The position numbers were made by a program, and so were the translations under genes. Shown here piece by piece: positions 16,273 to 25,455 of a stretch of DNA of 64,000 nt (position 1 is the stretch's first letter; every line of letters starts with the position of its first letter). A model generated the notes under the pieces. That model had not been told where the DNA came from. It saw only the letters and a program-made list of their open reading frames with translations, and ran no database searches. The stretch comes from Prosthecobacter sp. (GTDB lineage: Bacteria; Verrucomicrobiota; Verrucomicrobiia; Verrucomicrobiales; Verrucomicrobiaceae), in NCBI GenBank assembly GCA_021733925.1, contig JAIPJY010000026.1:1-64000 (forward strand), written 5' to 3'.

Positions 16273-17511
16273 ATGTCTGCACCCGCTCCAGTGTCCCGTC
16301 GTGTGAATGTTCGCACCCCGGAGGTGATGGAACGTGTGCAGGCCGAGGTTGAGACTCACTACCGCAGTCGCATTGTCGAACAAATCCGCGCCAAAGGCAG
16401 CGTGATTCAGATTGGCAGCACCACGGTGCGCCTGGCCCGTGATTTTGGCTTCTGCTACGGCGTTGAACGCGCCATCGACCTCGCCTACGCCGCCCGCAAG
16501 GTCTTTGCCGACCGCCGCGTTTTTCTGCTGGGCGAGATCATCCACAATCAGGAGGTCAACCGCCAGCTCACCGAGATGGGCGTGGTCAGCATTCCCAATG
16601 TCGATCATGAGACGATGGTCGCCACCATGACGCCTGAAGACGTGGTGATTGTCCCGGCCTTCGGCGCGGAAACACGGCTCATGAAGCTCATCGCCGCCCG
16701 CGGCTGCATGGTGGTCGATACCACCTGCGGCGATGTCATGAGCGTCTGGAAGCGCGTCCGGCAGTATGCCAAGACCGGCTTCACCTCCATCATTCACGGT
16801 AAAGCCAGCCATGAGGAAACCCGCGCCACCTCCTCCCGTGCCATGGGTGATGACGGCATGGGCAACTATCTCGTGGTGCTCACCCTGGCCGATGTCGATT
16901 ACGTCTGTGACTACATCCGCAATGGCGGCGACAAAGAGGCGTTCATGCAGCGCTTTCCGGCCACTGCCCATTCCGACGGCTTTGACCCAGACCTGCACCT
17001 CACCAGCATCGGTGTCGCCAATCAGACCACCATGCTCAAATCCGAAACGGAGGAGGTTCAGCGCCGCCTGCGTCAGGCCGTGCTGGATCGCCATGGCCCC
17101 GAAGCCGGCGTTTCCAATTTCCAAGTCTTCGACACCATCTGCGGTGCCACCCAGGAGCGCCAGGACTCGCTCTTTGGCCTGCTCAAGCAGCCCCTGGACG
17201 TCCTCCTCGTCGTCGGCGGCTACAACAGCTCCAACACGACGCATCTCGTCGAAATCGGCGAGCAGCAGCTCCCCACCTTCTTCATCCGCACCGCCGACTG
17301 CCTCAAATCCCTGGAGCAGATCGTCCATTTCGATCTCCACCTCAAAGAGGAGAAGGAAAGCTACTCCAACAAGCTCGCAGGAGATGGCCCCGTGACCGTC
17401 GGCATCACCGCCGGTGCCTCCTGCCCGAACAATCTTATCGAAGACACCGTGCTCCGCGTCTTTGGCCTGCGTGGCATCGATGAAGCCGCCGTGCGCGCCG
17501 CATTGAACTGA
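16273..17511 (+). CDS. ispH: 4-hydroxy-3-methylbut-2-enyl diphosphate reductase IspH
   Basis: IspH makes isopentenyl and dimethylallyl diphosphate in the last step of the MEP pathway, using a 4Fe-4S cluster. The three cluster cysteines are in 'GFCYGVERA' (C61), 'DTTCGDV' (C152) and 'DTICGATQERQ' (C290), with the 'HGKASHEET' substrate region and 'SSNTTHL' phosphate-binding segment. At 412 residues it is longer than the E. coli enzyme (about 316) and matches the long type seen in plants, cyanobacteria and several other phyla, with extra N-terminal residues and a central insertion. It is followed after one base by the thioesterase gene. Confidence 0.95.
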   Translation: MSAPAPVSRRVNVRTPEVMERVQAEVETHYRSRIVEQIRAKGSVIQIGSTTVRLARDFGFCYGVERAIDLAYAARKVFADRRVFLLGEIIHNQEVNRQLTEMGVVSIPNVDHETMVATMTPEDVVIVPAFGAETRLMKLIAARGCMVVDTTCGDVMSVWKRVRQYAKTGFTSIIHGKASHEETRATSSRAMGDDGMGNYLVVLTLADVDYVCDYIRNGGDKEAFMQRFPATAHSDGFDPDLHLTSIGVANQTTMLKSETEEVQRRLRQAVLDRHGPEAGVSNFQVFDTICGATQERQDSLFGLLKQPLDVLLVVGGYNSSNTTHLVEIGEQQLPTFFIRTADCLKSLEQIVHFDLHLKEEKESYSNKLAGDGPVTVGITAGASCPNNLIEDTVLRVFGLRGIDEAAVRAALN

Positions 17512-17512
17512 C

Positions 17513-17938
17513 ATGCAAGAAACCCCGACCATTGAAACCCGGGAAGAGGTGATGTTCTTCGACACCGACTGCGGTGGTGTCGTCCATAACATCGCCTACC
17601 TCCGCATGATCGAAACCGCACGCACCCGCCTCGCCGCGCTCATGGGCATGAAAATGCGTGAAATGGCCCAGACCCAGCTCTTCCCCGTCGTCGTCCGCAC
17701 CGAGATCGACTACAAAAAACCAGCCCGGCTGGGGGATGAACTCATCATTCATGGCAGGCTAGAAACCGTCGATCGCGTGCGCTTCTGGTGCTCCTTTGAA
17801 GTGCGCCGAGCCGAAGACAACGCCCTCCTCATCACCTGCCGCCAGTCCCTCGCCCTCGTCCAAATGCCCGAAGGCCGCCCCGCCCGCCTTCCCGAAGACT
17901 GGAAGACCAAATACGCGCACCTGACGAGGACCAAGTAG
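17513..17938 (+). CDS. YbgC/4HBT-family acyl-CoA thioesterase
   Basis: The 141-residue protein is a single hotdog domain of the 4-hydroxybenzoyl-CoA thioesterase group. The active-site segment 'FFDTDCGGVVHNIAYLRMIE' carries the conserved Asp of the YbgC/4HBT family and the helix that follows; 'EIDYKKPARLGDELIIHGRL' is the central strand pair. Proteins like this hydrolyse short to medium acyl-CoA or act with the Tol-Pal cell envelope system; no tol genes are nearby. The ATG lies one base after the ispH stop, so both are co-transcribed. Confidence 0.85.
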   Translation: MQETPTIETREEVMFFDTDCGGVVHNIAYLRMIETARTRLAALMGMKMREMAQTQLFPVVVRTEIDYKKPARLGDELIIHGRLETVDRVRFWCSFEVRRAEDNALLITCRQSLALVQMPEGRPARLPEDWKTKYAHLTRTK

Positions 17939-17960
17939 CCCAGTTGCGCCGCAACTGGGG
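17939..17960 (+). terminator. Perfect palindrome after the thioesterase gene
   Basis: A 10-bp perfect stem (CCCAGTTGCG/CGCAACTGGG) with a one-base centre starts right after the stop codon. No T-run follows on the plus strand, so it is either a weak terminator or a REP-type palindrome linked to the transposase 295 bases downstream. Confidence 0.5.
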
Positions 17961-18254
17961 CTTAAAATTGAGCATGGCCGACCCTGCCATGCGAAATGCT
18001 CACAGCGCATCGCAAGGACGTCAGTGCAGTGGTCCGCACCTCGCGAAGCGCGCCGAAGGCAATCCTCTGTGCGGCGCTCCGCCACCACCCAGCTTTCCAA
18101 GTATAGCGTTTCCCAAAACTAATTTTCGAAAAGCATGCGTGGCGACACTCGGCGGAGGCTTGAGGACAAGCCTCCCTGCCTCGCGCCGCGCGCAAAAAAT
18201 AATGCCAGGCATTCAGTTGATTGACTTCGCTCATTTTTTGCCCATTTTCCCTCC
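17961..18254. repeat. REP-like intergenic region before the RAYT gene
   Basis: This stretch has no gene. It holds a perfect 9-bp stem (GGAGGCTTG/CAAGCCTCC with loop AGGA, 18154-18175) and GC-rich patches such as a GCGGCGCTCCGCC near-palindrome. With the palindrome at 17939 it resembles the paired hairpins that sit beside REP-associated tyrosine transposases. Confidence 0.5.
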
Positions 18255-19391
18255 ATGAAGTCCGCTCAATCCTCTGATCCCCAGCCTCTCCCGCTTGAAG
18301 AGCAGCTCATCGGCGTGAATGCCAAAACTGGCCTCTATCCTGCCGCGCGTTCCTGGTCCGGTGGGCGGCGGCGCATCATCGGCAAAGGTCCGCTGGAGTC
18401 CTACTGCTACCACGTCATGTCCCGCACCTGCGGCGGGGAGATCTGGTTTGATGAGGTGGAGAAAGAGGCGCTGCGCCGCGTGATCTGGCGCATGGCGGAG
18501 TTCTCCGGCATCAAGATCGTGACCTACAGCCTCATGGGCAACCACTTCCACATCCTCGCCGAGGTTCCACACCGCCAGACCTGGTTGCAGCGCTTCGAAG
18601 GCCTCGATGGCGAAAAGAAGCTCTTCGACCACCTCAACATCCTCTACAGCAAGACCTACCTGGGCCTGCTGCGCGACGAACTCGCCGACTTCCGCGCACG
18701 CGGCATGGCGGTGCTGGCGGAGCAGAAGCTGGAGGCGCTCAAAAAGCGCTTCTGCGATCTGTCCCTTTTCGTGAAGGAAATCAAAGAACGCTTCAGCCGC
18801 TGGTTCAACAAACGCCGCGGCCGGCGCGGCACCCTGTGGATGGACCGCTTCAAAAGCGTGCTGGTCGAAGGCAAGGGCGAGCCGCTGCGCACGATGGCGG
18901 CGTACATCGATCTGAACCCGGTGCGGGCGGGCGTGGTGAAGGACCCGAAAGACTATCGCTGGTGCGGGTATGCCGAGGCACTGGGCGGCAGCCGGAGAGC
19001 CCAGCGCGGCCTGTGCAAAGCCCTGGGTAAGCCTGTGGATGGCTGGCGGAGCGCCGGAGCCGCCGAGGCTTACCGCTGCCTGCTCCACGCGGAGGGGCGT
19101 GAGATCAAGGATGCACAGCATGAAACGGTGGTGCAGCACGGCATGAGCGCGGAGCGCGCCCGTGCGGTGCTGGCGGAGAAAGGAAAACTGAGCCCGGCGG
19201 AGCTGGTGCGGCTGCGCGTGCGTTACTTCACGGATGGCGTGGTGCTGGGAAGCCGGGAGTTCGTGGAAGGAGTCTTCGAGACGCAGCGGGAACTGTTTGG
19301 CCCCAGGAGAAAACAAGGAGCGCGACGACTCAGCGAGTCAGCCGAGCCGTTCTACACCCTGCGGCAACTGCGGGTGAACGCGGTAGGGTAG
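18255..19391 (+). CDS. REP-associated tyrosine transposase (Y1/IS200-like, RAYT)
   Basis: The 378-residue protein has the HUH endonuclease signature 'LMGNHFHIL' (His97, His99) and the probable catalytic tyrosine in 'AAYIDLNPVRAG' (Tyr217), preceded by the basic 'GRRGTLWMDRFKS' block typical of TnpA_REP proteins. These single-copy transposases nick and join single-stranded DNA at palindromic REP sequences and are usually domesticated. An extra C-terminal part of about 140 residues, rich in Ala, Arg and Glu, follows the catalytic domain. No inverted repeats or target duplication flank the gene as in ordinary insertion sequences, but palindromes lie upstream. All key residues are present. Confidence 0.88.
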   Translation: MKSAQSSDPQPLPLEEQLIGVNAKTGLYPAARSWSGGRRRIIGKGPLESYCYHVMSRTCGGEIWFDEVEKEALRRVIWRMAEFSGIKIVTYSLMGNHFHILAEVPHRQTWLQRFEGLDGEKKLFDHLNILYSKTYLGLLRDELADFRARGMAVLAEQKLEALKKRFCDLSLFVKEIKERFSRWFNKRRGRRGTLWMDRFKSVLVEGKGEPLRTMAAYIDLNPVRAGVVKDPKDYRWCGYAEALGGSRRAQRGLCKALGKPVDGWRSAGAAEAYRCLLHAEGREIKDAQHETVVQHGMSAERARAVLAEKGKLSPAELVRLRVRYFTDGVVLGSREFVEGVFETQRELFGPRRKQGARRLSESAEPFYTLRQLRVNAVG

Positions 19392-19584
19392 GGGGATGAA
19401 TTCTCTCCTCTGGTGCTGGCGCCGCAGCACGTGGGAGGCCTGCTGCCGGCGGACTCGATGGTGGAGCAGGGCACAGGGCCATGCATGCAGCCCGCAACTG
19501 GCCGCCTTCGCATCACCAAGGCTCTCATCCGCCGGATGGAGCCATGGGAACATTCGTTGCAGGCGTGAGTGCCCGCATGACTCC

Positions 19585-22176
19585 TCACCGCCCGCTCACA
19601 CCCGCCGGCTTCTTCGCCTTCTTCTCGGCCTTCGGCTTCGCTTCACGCGGCGGGAACTCCCAGCTCATGATGCGTTTCTCTCCCGGAGTACAAACGAGGA
19701 AGGTGCTGAACGGACGGCCACGCTTGGAAATCATGCCCGTGATCAGCGAGGTCTTGCCATCGACAAAGAACTCGCGCGCATTTTCCGGCGTGATGTCCTT
19801 CTGACACAGCTTCTTCGGCAGCCGTGCATTGCACTTGGAAGTCTCAGTGGCGTTGATTTTGCACTGATACGCATCCGCCGTTTCGTAAATCTTTTCACCC
19901 TTGCGGCCTTTCTTCGCGCACACCGGGCAGTCAGCGATCACCGGGCACTCGTCCCAGTTGATGCTGTCGGGATCTGAGCCGTCGCCAAAAACGAAGGCGA
20001 TCTTCATGTCGTCCTTGATCTGCAGCGCGGCGCTGAAGTCTTTGCCCTTTTTGCTGCGGAATCCATCAAGCGGACCGAGGAAGCGTGTTTCGATCAGCGT
20101 GCGAATTTCATCCTCGCTCAGCGCACGGCTGGCCACGGTCTTGAAAACGCGCACCTTGCACTTCGGATTTTTGCAGCCGTAGAATTCTTCCGTCTGCTTG
20201 TAGCCTTCCTTGCTGCCGCACACACCGCAGGTGGCTTTGAACTCGGGGAACACCTTTTCTTTGACCGCTTTGGAGTAGGCCTTGGTTTTTTCCACCACCT
20301 GCTTTGTCAGGTGACGGATGTCACGCATGAAACTGGTGCGGTCCAGCTCGCGATGCTCCATCTGCCGCAGCTTGTACTCCCACTGCCCGGTCATTTCCGG
20401 TGAACTAAGCTCTTCAATGCCGATCGCGCTGATCTGCTCAATGAGCGCCAGCCCCTTGGCAGTCACATGGAAGTCCCTCTGCACTCGCTCGATGTACCGG
20501 TCCATGATCAGACCTTCGATGATCGCCGCGCGCGTCGCAGGCGTGCCAAGACCGCGCTCGCTCATGGCTTCGGCGAGTTCTTCATCCTCCACGAGTTTGC
20601 CTGCCCCTTCCATCATGGAAAGAATGGTGGCTTCCGTGAAGCGTGGCGGTGGCTTGGTCTGGTGCTCGTTCACCTCGACATCCAAAGTCTCCGCTTTATC
20701 GCCGGTGTTCGCAGCCACCAGCAGTTTGGCAGCATCCTCGCCACCTTCCGCCGCTTCTTCCGCCGCCTTTTTACCATAGACAGCCAGCCAGCCCGGCTCC
20801 TTGAGCACCTTGCCGTTGCTCTGGAATGCATCCTGGCCCACTCGCGTGATTCGCGTGGTCACTTCAAACTCGGCCGCAGGGAAAAACACCGCCACAAAAC
20901 GGCGCGCCACCATGTCGAACAGCTTCTGCTCCGCCTCAGGCAGTTCCTTCGGCGGAATCTGGCCGGTCGGGATGATGGCAAAGTGATCGCTGACCTTGCT
21001 GCTGTCGAAGATCCGCTTGTTGAGCTTCACCCACTTCTTGTCCAGCGCCGTGGCGGCATGCGTGCCCAGCTCGTGCGGCAGCGCGTCCTGCTTGCGGCTG
21101 TCATGGCTCGCAAAAGTCTTCAGCGTGTCCGTCACCGTGCCAAGGTAATCTTCCGGCAGATGGCGTGAATCGGTACGAGGATAGGTCAGCACCTTGAACT
21201 TTTCATAGAGCGCCTGCGCGATCTGCAGCGTCCGCCGTGCCGAGAAGCCAAAGCGGTTGCTCGCTTCACGTTGCAGGCTGGTCAAATCATAGAGCAGGGG
21301 AGGGGCCTGTCGAGTCGGCTTGGTGATCTGCTCAATGATCCCCGGCTTGCCTTTGCAACGGTCGGCGATCGCTTGCGCAGTGCCCTCGTCCCAGAGACGC
21401 TCGGCCTTCTTGTGCTCGTCGTTCTCGTCCTTCTTGAAGCTTTCATTGATCCAGCGGCCCGAATACTGGCCAGCTTTCACCTCAAACAGTGCGATCGCTT
21501 CAAAATACGTGCGCGGCACAAAGGCGGCGATGTCACGCTCACGTTGCGCGAGAACTGAAAGCGTCGGCGTCTGCACTCGGCCCACCGGCGTAAGGCGGAA
21601 GCCGCCATGGCGTGAATTCAGCGCGGTCAGTGCACGCGTACCATTAATCCCCACCAACCAGTCGCTTTCGCTCCGGCACTTCGCCGCGTCCGCCAGCGGC
21701 AGCATCTGCTCATTCGTGCGCAGGTGTTTATAAGCATCGAGAATCGACCCTTGGGTCATCGACTGCATCCACAGGCGCTGCACCGGCTTCTTGCAGCCGC
21801 TGGCGTCCATGATGTAGCGGAAAATCAGCTCACCCTCACGCCCGGCATCGCACGCATTGATCACACTGTCCACGTCTTTGCGCTTCAGCAGCTTCGTCAG
21901 CAGCTTGTACCGGTCCGCGCTTTGCTCGATGGGATTGAGCTCAAACTGCTCAGGCATGATCGGCAGGCTCGTGAACCCCCAGCCGACTTTTTTCCCGTCC
22001 ACCATTGGCATGCCGAGTTCCAGCAGGTGGCCGACGGCGGAGGAGATTACGTGGGTTTCATTTTCGTACCAGTCCTTCTCTTTGGCGAAGGGCTTCATGC
22101 CGGGGGCTTTGGCAAGTGCGCGGGCAAGATCGGCGGCGACACTGGGCTTTTCGGCAATGATCAGGGCTTTGGGCAT
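19585..22176 (-). CDS. topB: DNA topoisomerase III (type IA)
   Basis: The 863-residue enzyme relaxes and decatenates DNA by single-strand passage. It has the Toprim domain opening 'KALIIAEKPSVAADLARAL', acidic motif 'DAGREGELIFRY', the 'TPVGRVQTPTLSVL' region, and the active-site Tyr332 in 'LTYPRTDSR'. The 'MSERGLGTPATRAAIIEGL' helix is also diagnostic. At the C-terminus follow a C-x2-C ... C-x4-C zinc-ribbon-like repeat ('CGVCGSKEGYKQTEEF'), further topoisomerase C-terminal repeats, one with degenerate Cys, and a Lys/Ala-rich basic tail. It is a single gene, convergent with the RAYT gene. Whether it is chromosomal housekeeping or came with a mobile element is not clear. Confidence 0.95.
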   Translation of the reverse strand: MPKALIIAEKPSVAADLARALAKAPGMKPFAKEKDWYENETHVISSAVGHLLELGMPMVDGKKVGWGFTSLPIMPEQFELNPIEQSADRYKLLTKLLKRKDVDSVINACDAGREGELIFRYIMDASGCKKPVQRLWMQSMTQGSILDAYKHLRTNEQMLPLADAAKCRSESDWLVGINGTRALTALNSRHGGFRLTPVGRVQTPTLSVLAQRERDIAAFVPRTYFEAIALFEVKAGQYSGRWINESFKKDENDEHKKAERLWDEGTAQAIADRCKGKPGIIEQITKPTRQAPPLLYDLTSLQREASNRFGFSARRTLQIAQALYEKFKVLTYPRTDSRHLPEDYLGTVTDTLKTFASHDSRKQDALPHELGTHAATALDKKWVKLNKRIFDSSKVSDHFAIIPTGQIPPKELPEAEQKLFDMVARRFVAVFFPAAEFEVTTRITRVGQDAFQSNGKVLKEPGWLAVYGKKAAEEAAEGGEDAAKLLVAANTGDKAETLDVEVNEHQTKPPPRFTEATILSMMEGAGKLVEDEELAEAMSERGLGTPATRAAIIEGLIMDRYIERVQRDFHVTAKGLALIEQISAIGIEELSSPEMTGQWEYKLRQMEHRELDRTSFMRDIRHLTKQVVEKTKAYSKAVKEKVFPEFKATCGVCGSKEGYKQTEEFYGCKNPKCKVRVFKTVASRALSEDEIRTLIETRFLGPLDGFRSKKGKDFSAALQIKDDMKIAFVFGDGSDPDSINWDECPVIADCPVCAKKGRKGEKIYETADAYQCKINATETSKCNARLPKKLCQKDITPENAREFFVDGKTSLITGMISKRGRPFSTFLVCTPGEKRIMSWEFPPREAKPKAEKKAKKPAGVSGR

Positions 22177-22375
22177 GTGCGTATGAACAGGTTGTATCTA
22201 AAAATGGGCCTACTTAGGGCATGCTTTCACCCCAGATGTCAAGATGTGCCCACATTAGACCGCAAATGGGCTACGCCGTTCGGCAGACTTCAGACTGCCA
22301 TTCTTAAACCAACAAACCAACGCGAACGAAGTCTCCAGCTCTCTATCCTTCCCATCCGCATGGGGCAATGCCAGC

Positions 22376-23854
22376 TCATCTCGCAGCCGAAGTCGCTCCC
22401 GTCGCATCGGCCGTGTGCACCAGGGATTCCGACCGATGTTTGGACGCCATATCCTTCATGCCGAGTTGTTCATACAGATCCGCCAGTTTGACGTGACAGG
22501 CTGTTTTGTCCCGCGCATTGGGCAGCGAACGCTCGAAATCACCCACCGCCTCTTTATACCGGCCCAGCTTGGCGTACACATGCCCCCGGGTATCAAGGAA
22601 GAATGGATTCTCCGGCTCCTGCTCAAGCAGTTCATTGATCATCGCGAGCGCTTTTTCCAGTTCCACCCGGTCCGTCGACACCGACGCAATCGCCATCGCC
22701 AGGTTGTTCCCGATCACCTTGAAGCCAGGATTGAGTGAGCTCGCGAGTTCAAAATGCGATTTCGCGGACTCGCGGTTGCCCTGCTTCCAGTCCATCACTC
22801 CCAGGTAGTAATGAAGAAAGGAGGTGGAGATGCCGCCATTACTCAAAATCCGTTCCACATACTTCTGGCGATCTGCCGGGTCACTCGTGAGTTCCTCACA
22901 GTCACCGAGAAATGCCATGATGAGATCCTGGCTCTCCGGGCTGATCTGAATGCCCTGCTCCAGCAGCTTCAGCACCTCCATGCGGTTGCTGGATATCTGC
23001 TGCTTGAGGTGCCTGCTCCAGGAGAGATAGATGCCACCCACAAGCTGACGCTCCTCGCGTGTAGGATTGCCGTGGGTAGAGCCGATGATCCATTCCACCG
23101 CCTCTCCAAACTTGCGCTGCAGGCTCAGACTGACCGCAATCGAAAACCGCACCTCGGAGCCATTGGCAGTGGCCGATTTCGACATGTTGCGCAGAGCATT
23201 CTCCGCCTCATGAGCGAACTCGACCGCTGCTTCCTCCTGGCCGGAAAATTGCAGCGCAGTGGCTTTCATCAGCAGCAGGTCAGGGCGCTTCTTCAGCTCC
23301 ATCTTGTCCAAATGCGCCAGCACCGTCGGCCACCGCCGCTGTCCTGCCGCAAAGCGTGCCGCGAGTTCCTGCGCGTCCTGGCTGGCAGGATCACTCAGCA
23401 AAGCCTTGTGGATGTGATCATACGCCGCCTGCACATCAGGCGTCTTCTGCGCCATCAGAATGGTCGCCTGGATGACATGGGCGGGTGCATAGCCTGGGCC
23501 GTCATTCGGCGCGATGCGGGCCAGCAGACGCAGCGCGTCGCTTTCTCTTCCCATCCCTCGCAGCGCCTTCGCCTCGATCAGGATCGCCCTTGAATTCGAT
23601 TCGCCATCCTGCATCAGCCGCATCGCCGCGAGCCGCGCTTCCACGAAATGTCCCTGGTCCAGATGGCTCTGCGCTTCCCGTTCCAGGCGGATCAAATTCT
23701 CCCGGCTGAAATCCTCACGCGAGTTCAGCACCATGAACGCCAGCAGGATCAGCGTAAAAAAGGCGGGCAATCCCAGCAGGCCGTCCACCGGCCTGCGCTC
23801 TTCCAGCATCGCGGTCAGCCGGTAACGTGTTTCTTGCATGAAGTGGTTGCTCAT
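22376..23854 (-). CDS. Membrane-anchored TPR protein of the exosortase unit
   Basis: The 492-residue protein starts with about 25 cytoplasmic residues, one membrane helix ('GLPAFFTLILLAFMVLN', about residues 27-45) and then a long solenoid of tetratricopeptide-like repeats, clearest near the end ('PFFLDTRGHVYAKLGRYKEA' and 'ACHVKLADLYEQLGMKDMAS'). Such proteins form scaffolds. Its start codon overlaps the exosortase stop by ATGA, so it is translated with it. TPR proteins often accompany exosortase/EPS loci (PrsT-like), which suggests a role in polymer assembly or sorting, but its partner is unknown. Confidence 0.8.
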   Translation of the reverse strand: MSNHFMQETRYRLTAMLEERRPVDGLLGLPAFFTLILLAFMVLNSREDFSRENLIRLEREAQSHLDQGHFVEARLAAMRLMQDGESNSRAILIEAKALRGMGRESDALRLLARIAPNDGPGYAPAHVIQATILMAQKTPDVQAAYDHIHKALLSDPASQDAQELAARFAAGQRRWPTVLAHLDKMELKKRPDLLLMKATALQFSGQEEAAVEFAHEAENALRNMSKSATANGSEVRFSIAVSLSLQRKFGEAVEWIIGSTHGNPTREERQLVGGIYLSWSRHLKQQISSNRMEVLKLLEQGIQISPESQDLIMAFLGDCEELTSDPADRQKYVERILSNGGISTSFLHYYLGVMDWKQGNRESAKSHFELASSLNPGFKVIGNNLAMAIASVSTDRVELEKALAMINELLEQEPENPFFLDTRGHVYAKLGRYKEAVGDFERSLPNARDKTACHVKLADLYEQLGMKDMASKHRSESLVHTADATGATSAAR

Positions 23855-25428
23855 TCGCTTTCCTTTCCTGCATGGGGGCTGTGGGTGACAAGAGCTTGGG
23901 CGAGGCAGTTGCGTGCTTCAGCAAGAAGTTCAGTCACCGCGCTCTGCACACGGCTGTCGTTCTCGGGTTCTATGGACATGATCTGCAGCACATACGTGTT
24001 CAGCACCGGACTCGGATTGGACCAGCGTGAGATCAGCCGTTCAGTCATTCGATCCAGCGGCTTTTCACTCGCGAATGCCTGCGCCGTGCCATTTTCATCC
24101 AGCACACTCAGCCAAAGGTGGGCGCGGGCCAGTTCCGTCGGCTGGTTCATTTCCAGAAAGCGCACGGTGTTTTGCGTGTCTCCGGGCAGCGAGCCATCCA
24201 CCTGCCGCTGAAATTGCCAGCCTTGCCCGGAGTAGCACAGCCGCGTGTCATGAAAGCCCAGGAAAGGGAAGTTCACCGCGACAAACGCTTCCTGCCTGCC
24301 TTTGCGGTAGAGCCACACCTGATTGCGCACTCCCAGATTACCGATCATCGAATTTTCCACGGGCTGGTCACCTTCGCGCACCCAGCCGGCCAGTTCTTCC
24401 GGTAGATTAAATTCGTCAGCCTCGCCGAGTGGCTTCGCTGCGACCGGAGCGTTTGCAGTGCGGCTGAGCGCCAGAATTTCAGGGCCAAGGATCAGCGTCA
24501 TGCCAATCACCGCCACACCCATGCTCAGGCTGCCATGCAGCCCGCTGGCTGCGGCAGGCATTTTCGGTGTCCCATAGGGGTCGGGACGTTCCACTTCGTT
24601 GGAACTGTTCAGCGCGAAATACCAGCCATGGTCGGCGCTCCATACCAGCGCCAGATCCAGCAGAAAGAACACCACTCCCACAGCCTCATGGGCAGTGCCT
24701 TGATCGAGCTCCAGTCCCCAGTAATGCAGCCCGCCGATCACCAGGCAGATGCGCAGTACATTCGAAGCCACAGAGATGAGTCCCGCAGTCACCAGCAGCA
24801 CCAGCGCATGAATCCAGGACCGGTTGTTGAAACAGCTGATGATCAGTGCCACGCAGATCGCCACCATCATCGTGTTCGTGCCGCTGCACGCATCATCCAC
24901 AAAGAAGCGTTTCTCCGGTGTCGCCACGATGGTGCCCTGCACCACATGCAGCACCTGCATCGCATCCAGCCATCCCTGGCTGAGTCGGGCCGCCAGTCCG
25001 GCCAGCACCTGATGCACCTGCTGGTCCAGCATCATCGGTGGCGGAATGAAAAACAGGGAAAGCGCAGGCAGCGCCCAGGCAGGAGCCTCATGCCCTGCGG
25101 GTTTTCCCTTCGCCACTGCCAGCGCTGCGGAACTCACGACACAAGCCAGACCTGCCATGAAGGGAGAGATCAGGACAAACGCAATGAGCGCCAGCAGCAG
25201 ATGGCACACGACCAGCCAATTATAGGCGGTGGGATTTTTGGGAAACGAGACGGCACGGAACATGCCGTCTCGTTTCGCCAGCCAGAACCACGCCAGCAAC
25301 GGCAGCGGGAAAAAATGACTGGCTGGGTGACGCACCCAGATCTCTTGAAGGGCAAAAACAAGACAGACAACGGTTGAGGCTGCCAACAGCCACAGCGAAC
25401 TGCTTTTTGCTGGGTTCCGGGAGTTCAA
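23851..25428 (-). CDS. Exosortase with C-terminal EpsI domain
   Basis: This 525-residue inner-membrane protein joins an exosortase (EpsH-like) to an EpsI domain (DUF3485). About eight membrane helices occupy the first 270 residues, with the catalytic triad Cys181 in 'DDACSGTNTMMVA', Arg226 in 'ASNVLRICLVIGG' and His247 in 'AHEAVG'. After another membrane segment near residues 305-320, the periplasmic EpsI-like part contains 'LCYSGQGWQF'. Exosortases cleave PEP-CTERM signals and pass the protein to a surface anchor. The gene lies 27 bases after a gene for a PEP-CTERM protein and overlaps the TPR gene by ATGA. All catalytic residues are present, so activity is expected; the subtype is not assigned. 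Confidence 0.92.
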   Translation of the reverse strand: MNSRNPAKSSSLWLLAASTVVCLVFALQEIWVRHPASHFFPLPLLAWFWLAKRDGMFRAVSFPKNPTAYNWLVVCHLLLALIAFVLISPFMAGLACVVSSAALAVAKGKPAGHEAPAWALPALSLFFIPPPMMLDQQVHQVLAGLAARLSQGWLDAMQVLHVVQGTIVATPEKRFFVDDACSGTNTMMVAICVALIISCFNNRSWIHALVLLVTAGLISVASNVLRICLVIGGLHYWGLELDQGTAHEAVGVVFFLLDLALVWSADHGWYFALNSSNEVERPDPYGTPKMPAAASGLHGSLSMGVAVIGMTLILGPEILALSRTANAPVAAKPLGEADEFNLPEELAGWVREGDQPVENSMIGNLGVRNQVWLYRKGRQEAFVAVNFPFLGFHDTRLCYSGQGWQFQRQVDGSLPGDTQNTVRFLEMNQPTELARAHLWLSVLDENGTAQAFASEKPLDRMTERLISRWSNPSPVLNTYVLQIMSIEPENDSRVQSAVTELLAEARNCLAQALVTHSPHAGKESE

Positions 25429-25455
25429 GAGAGCGGAAGGTGAAAGGTTGATGGA

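Noticed and set aside
15880..17592. Minus-strand open frame of 570 codons
   Set aside because: Antisense to ispH and its neighbours; IspH motifs decide the coding strand. The apparent His/Asp/Gly-rich protein is a GC artefact.
19392..19584. Mobile element end or small gene between the RAYT gene and topB
   Set aside because: No inverted repeats, no coding pattern; the frames here are continuations of shadows.
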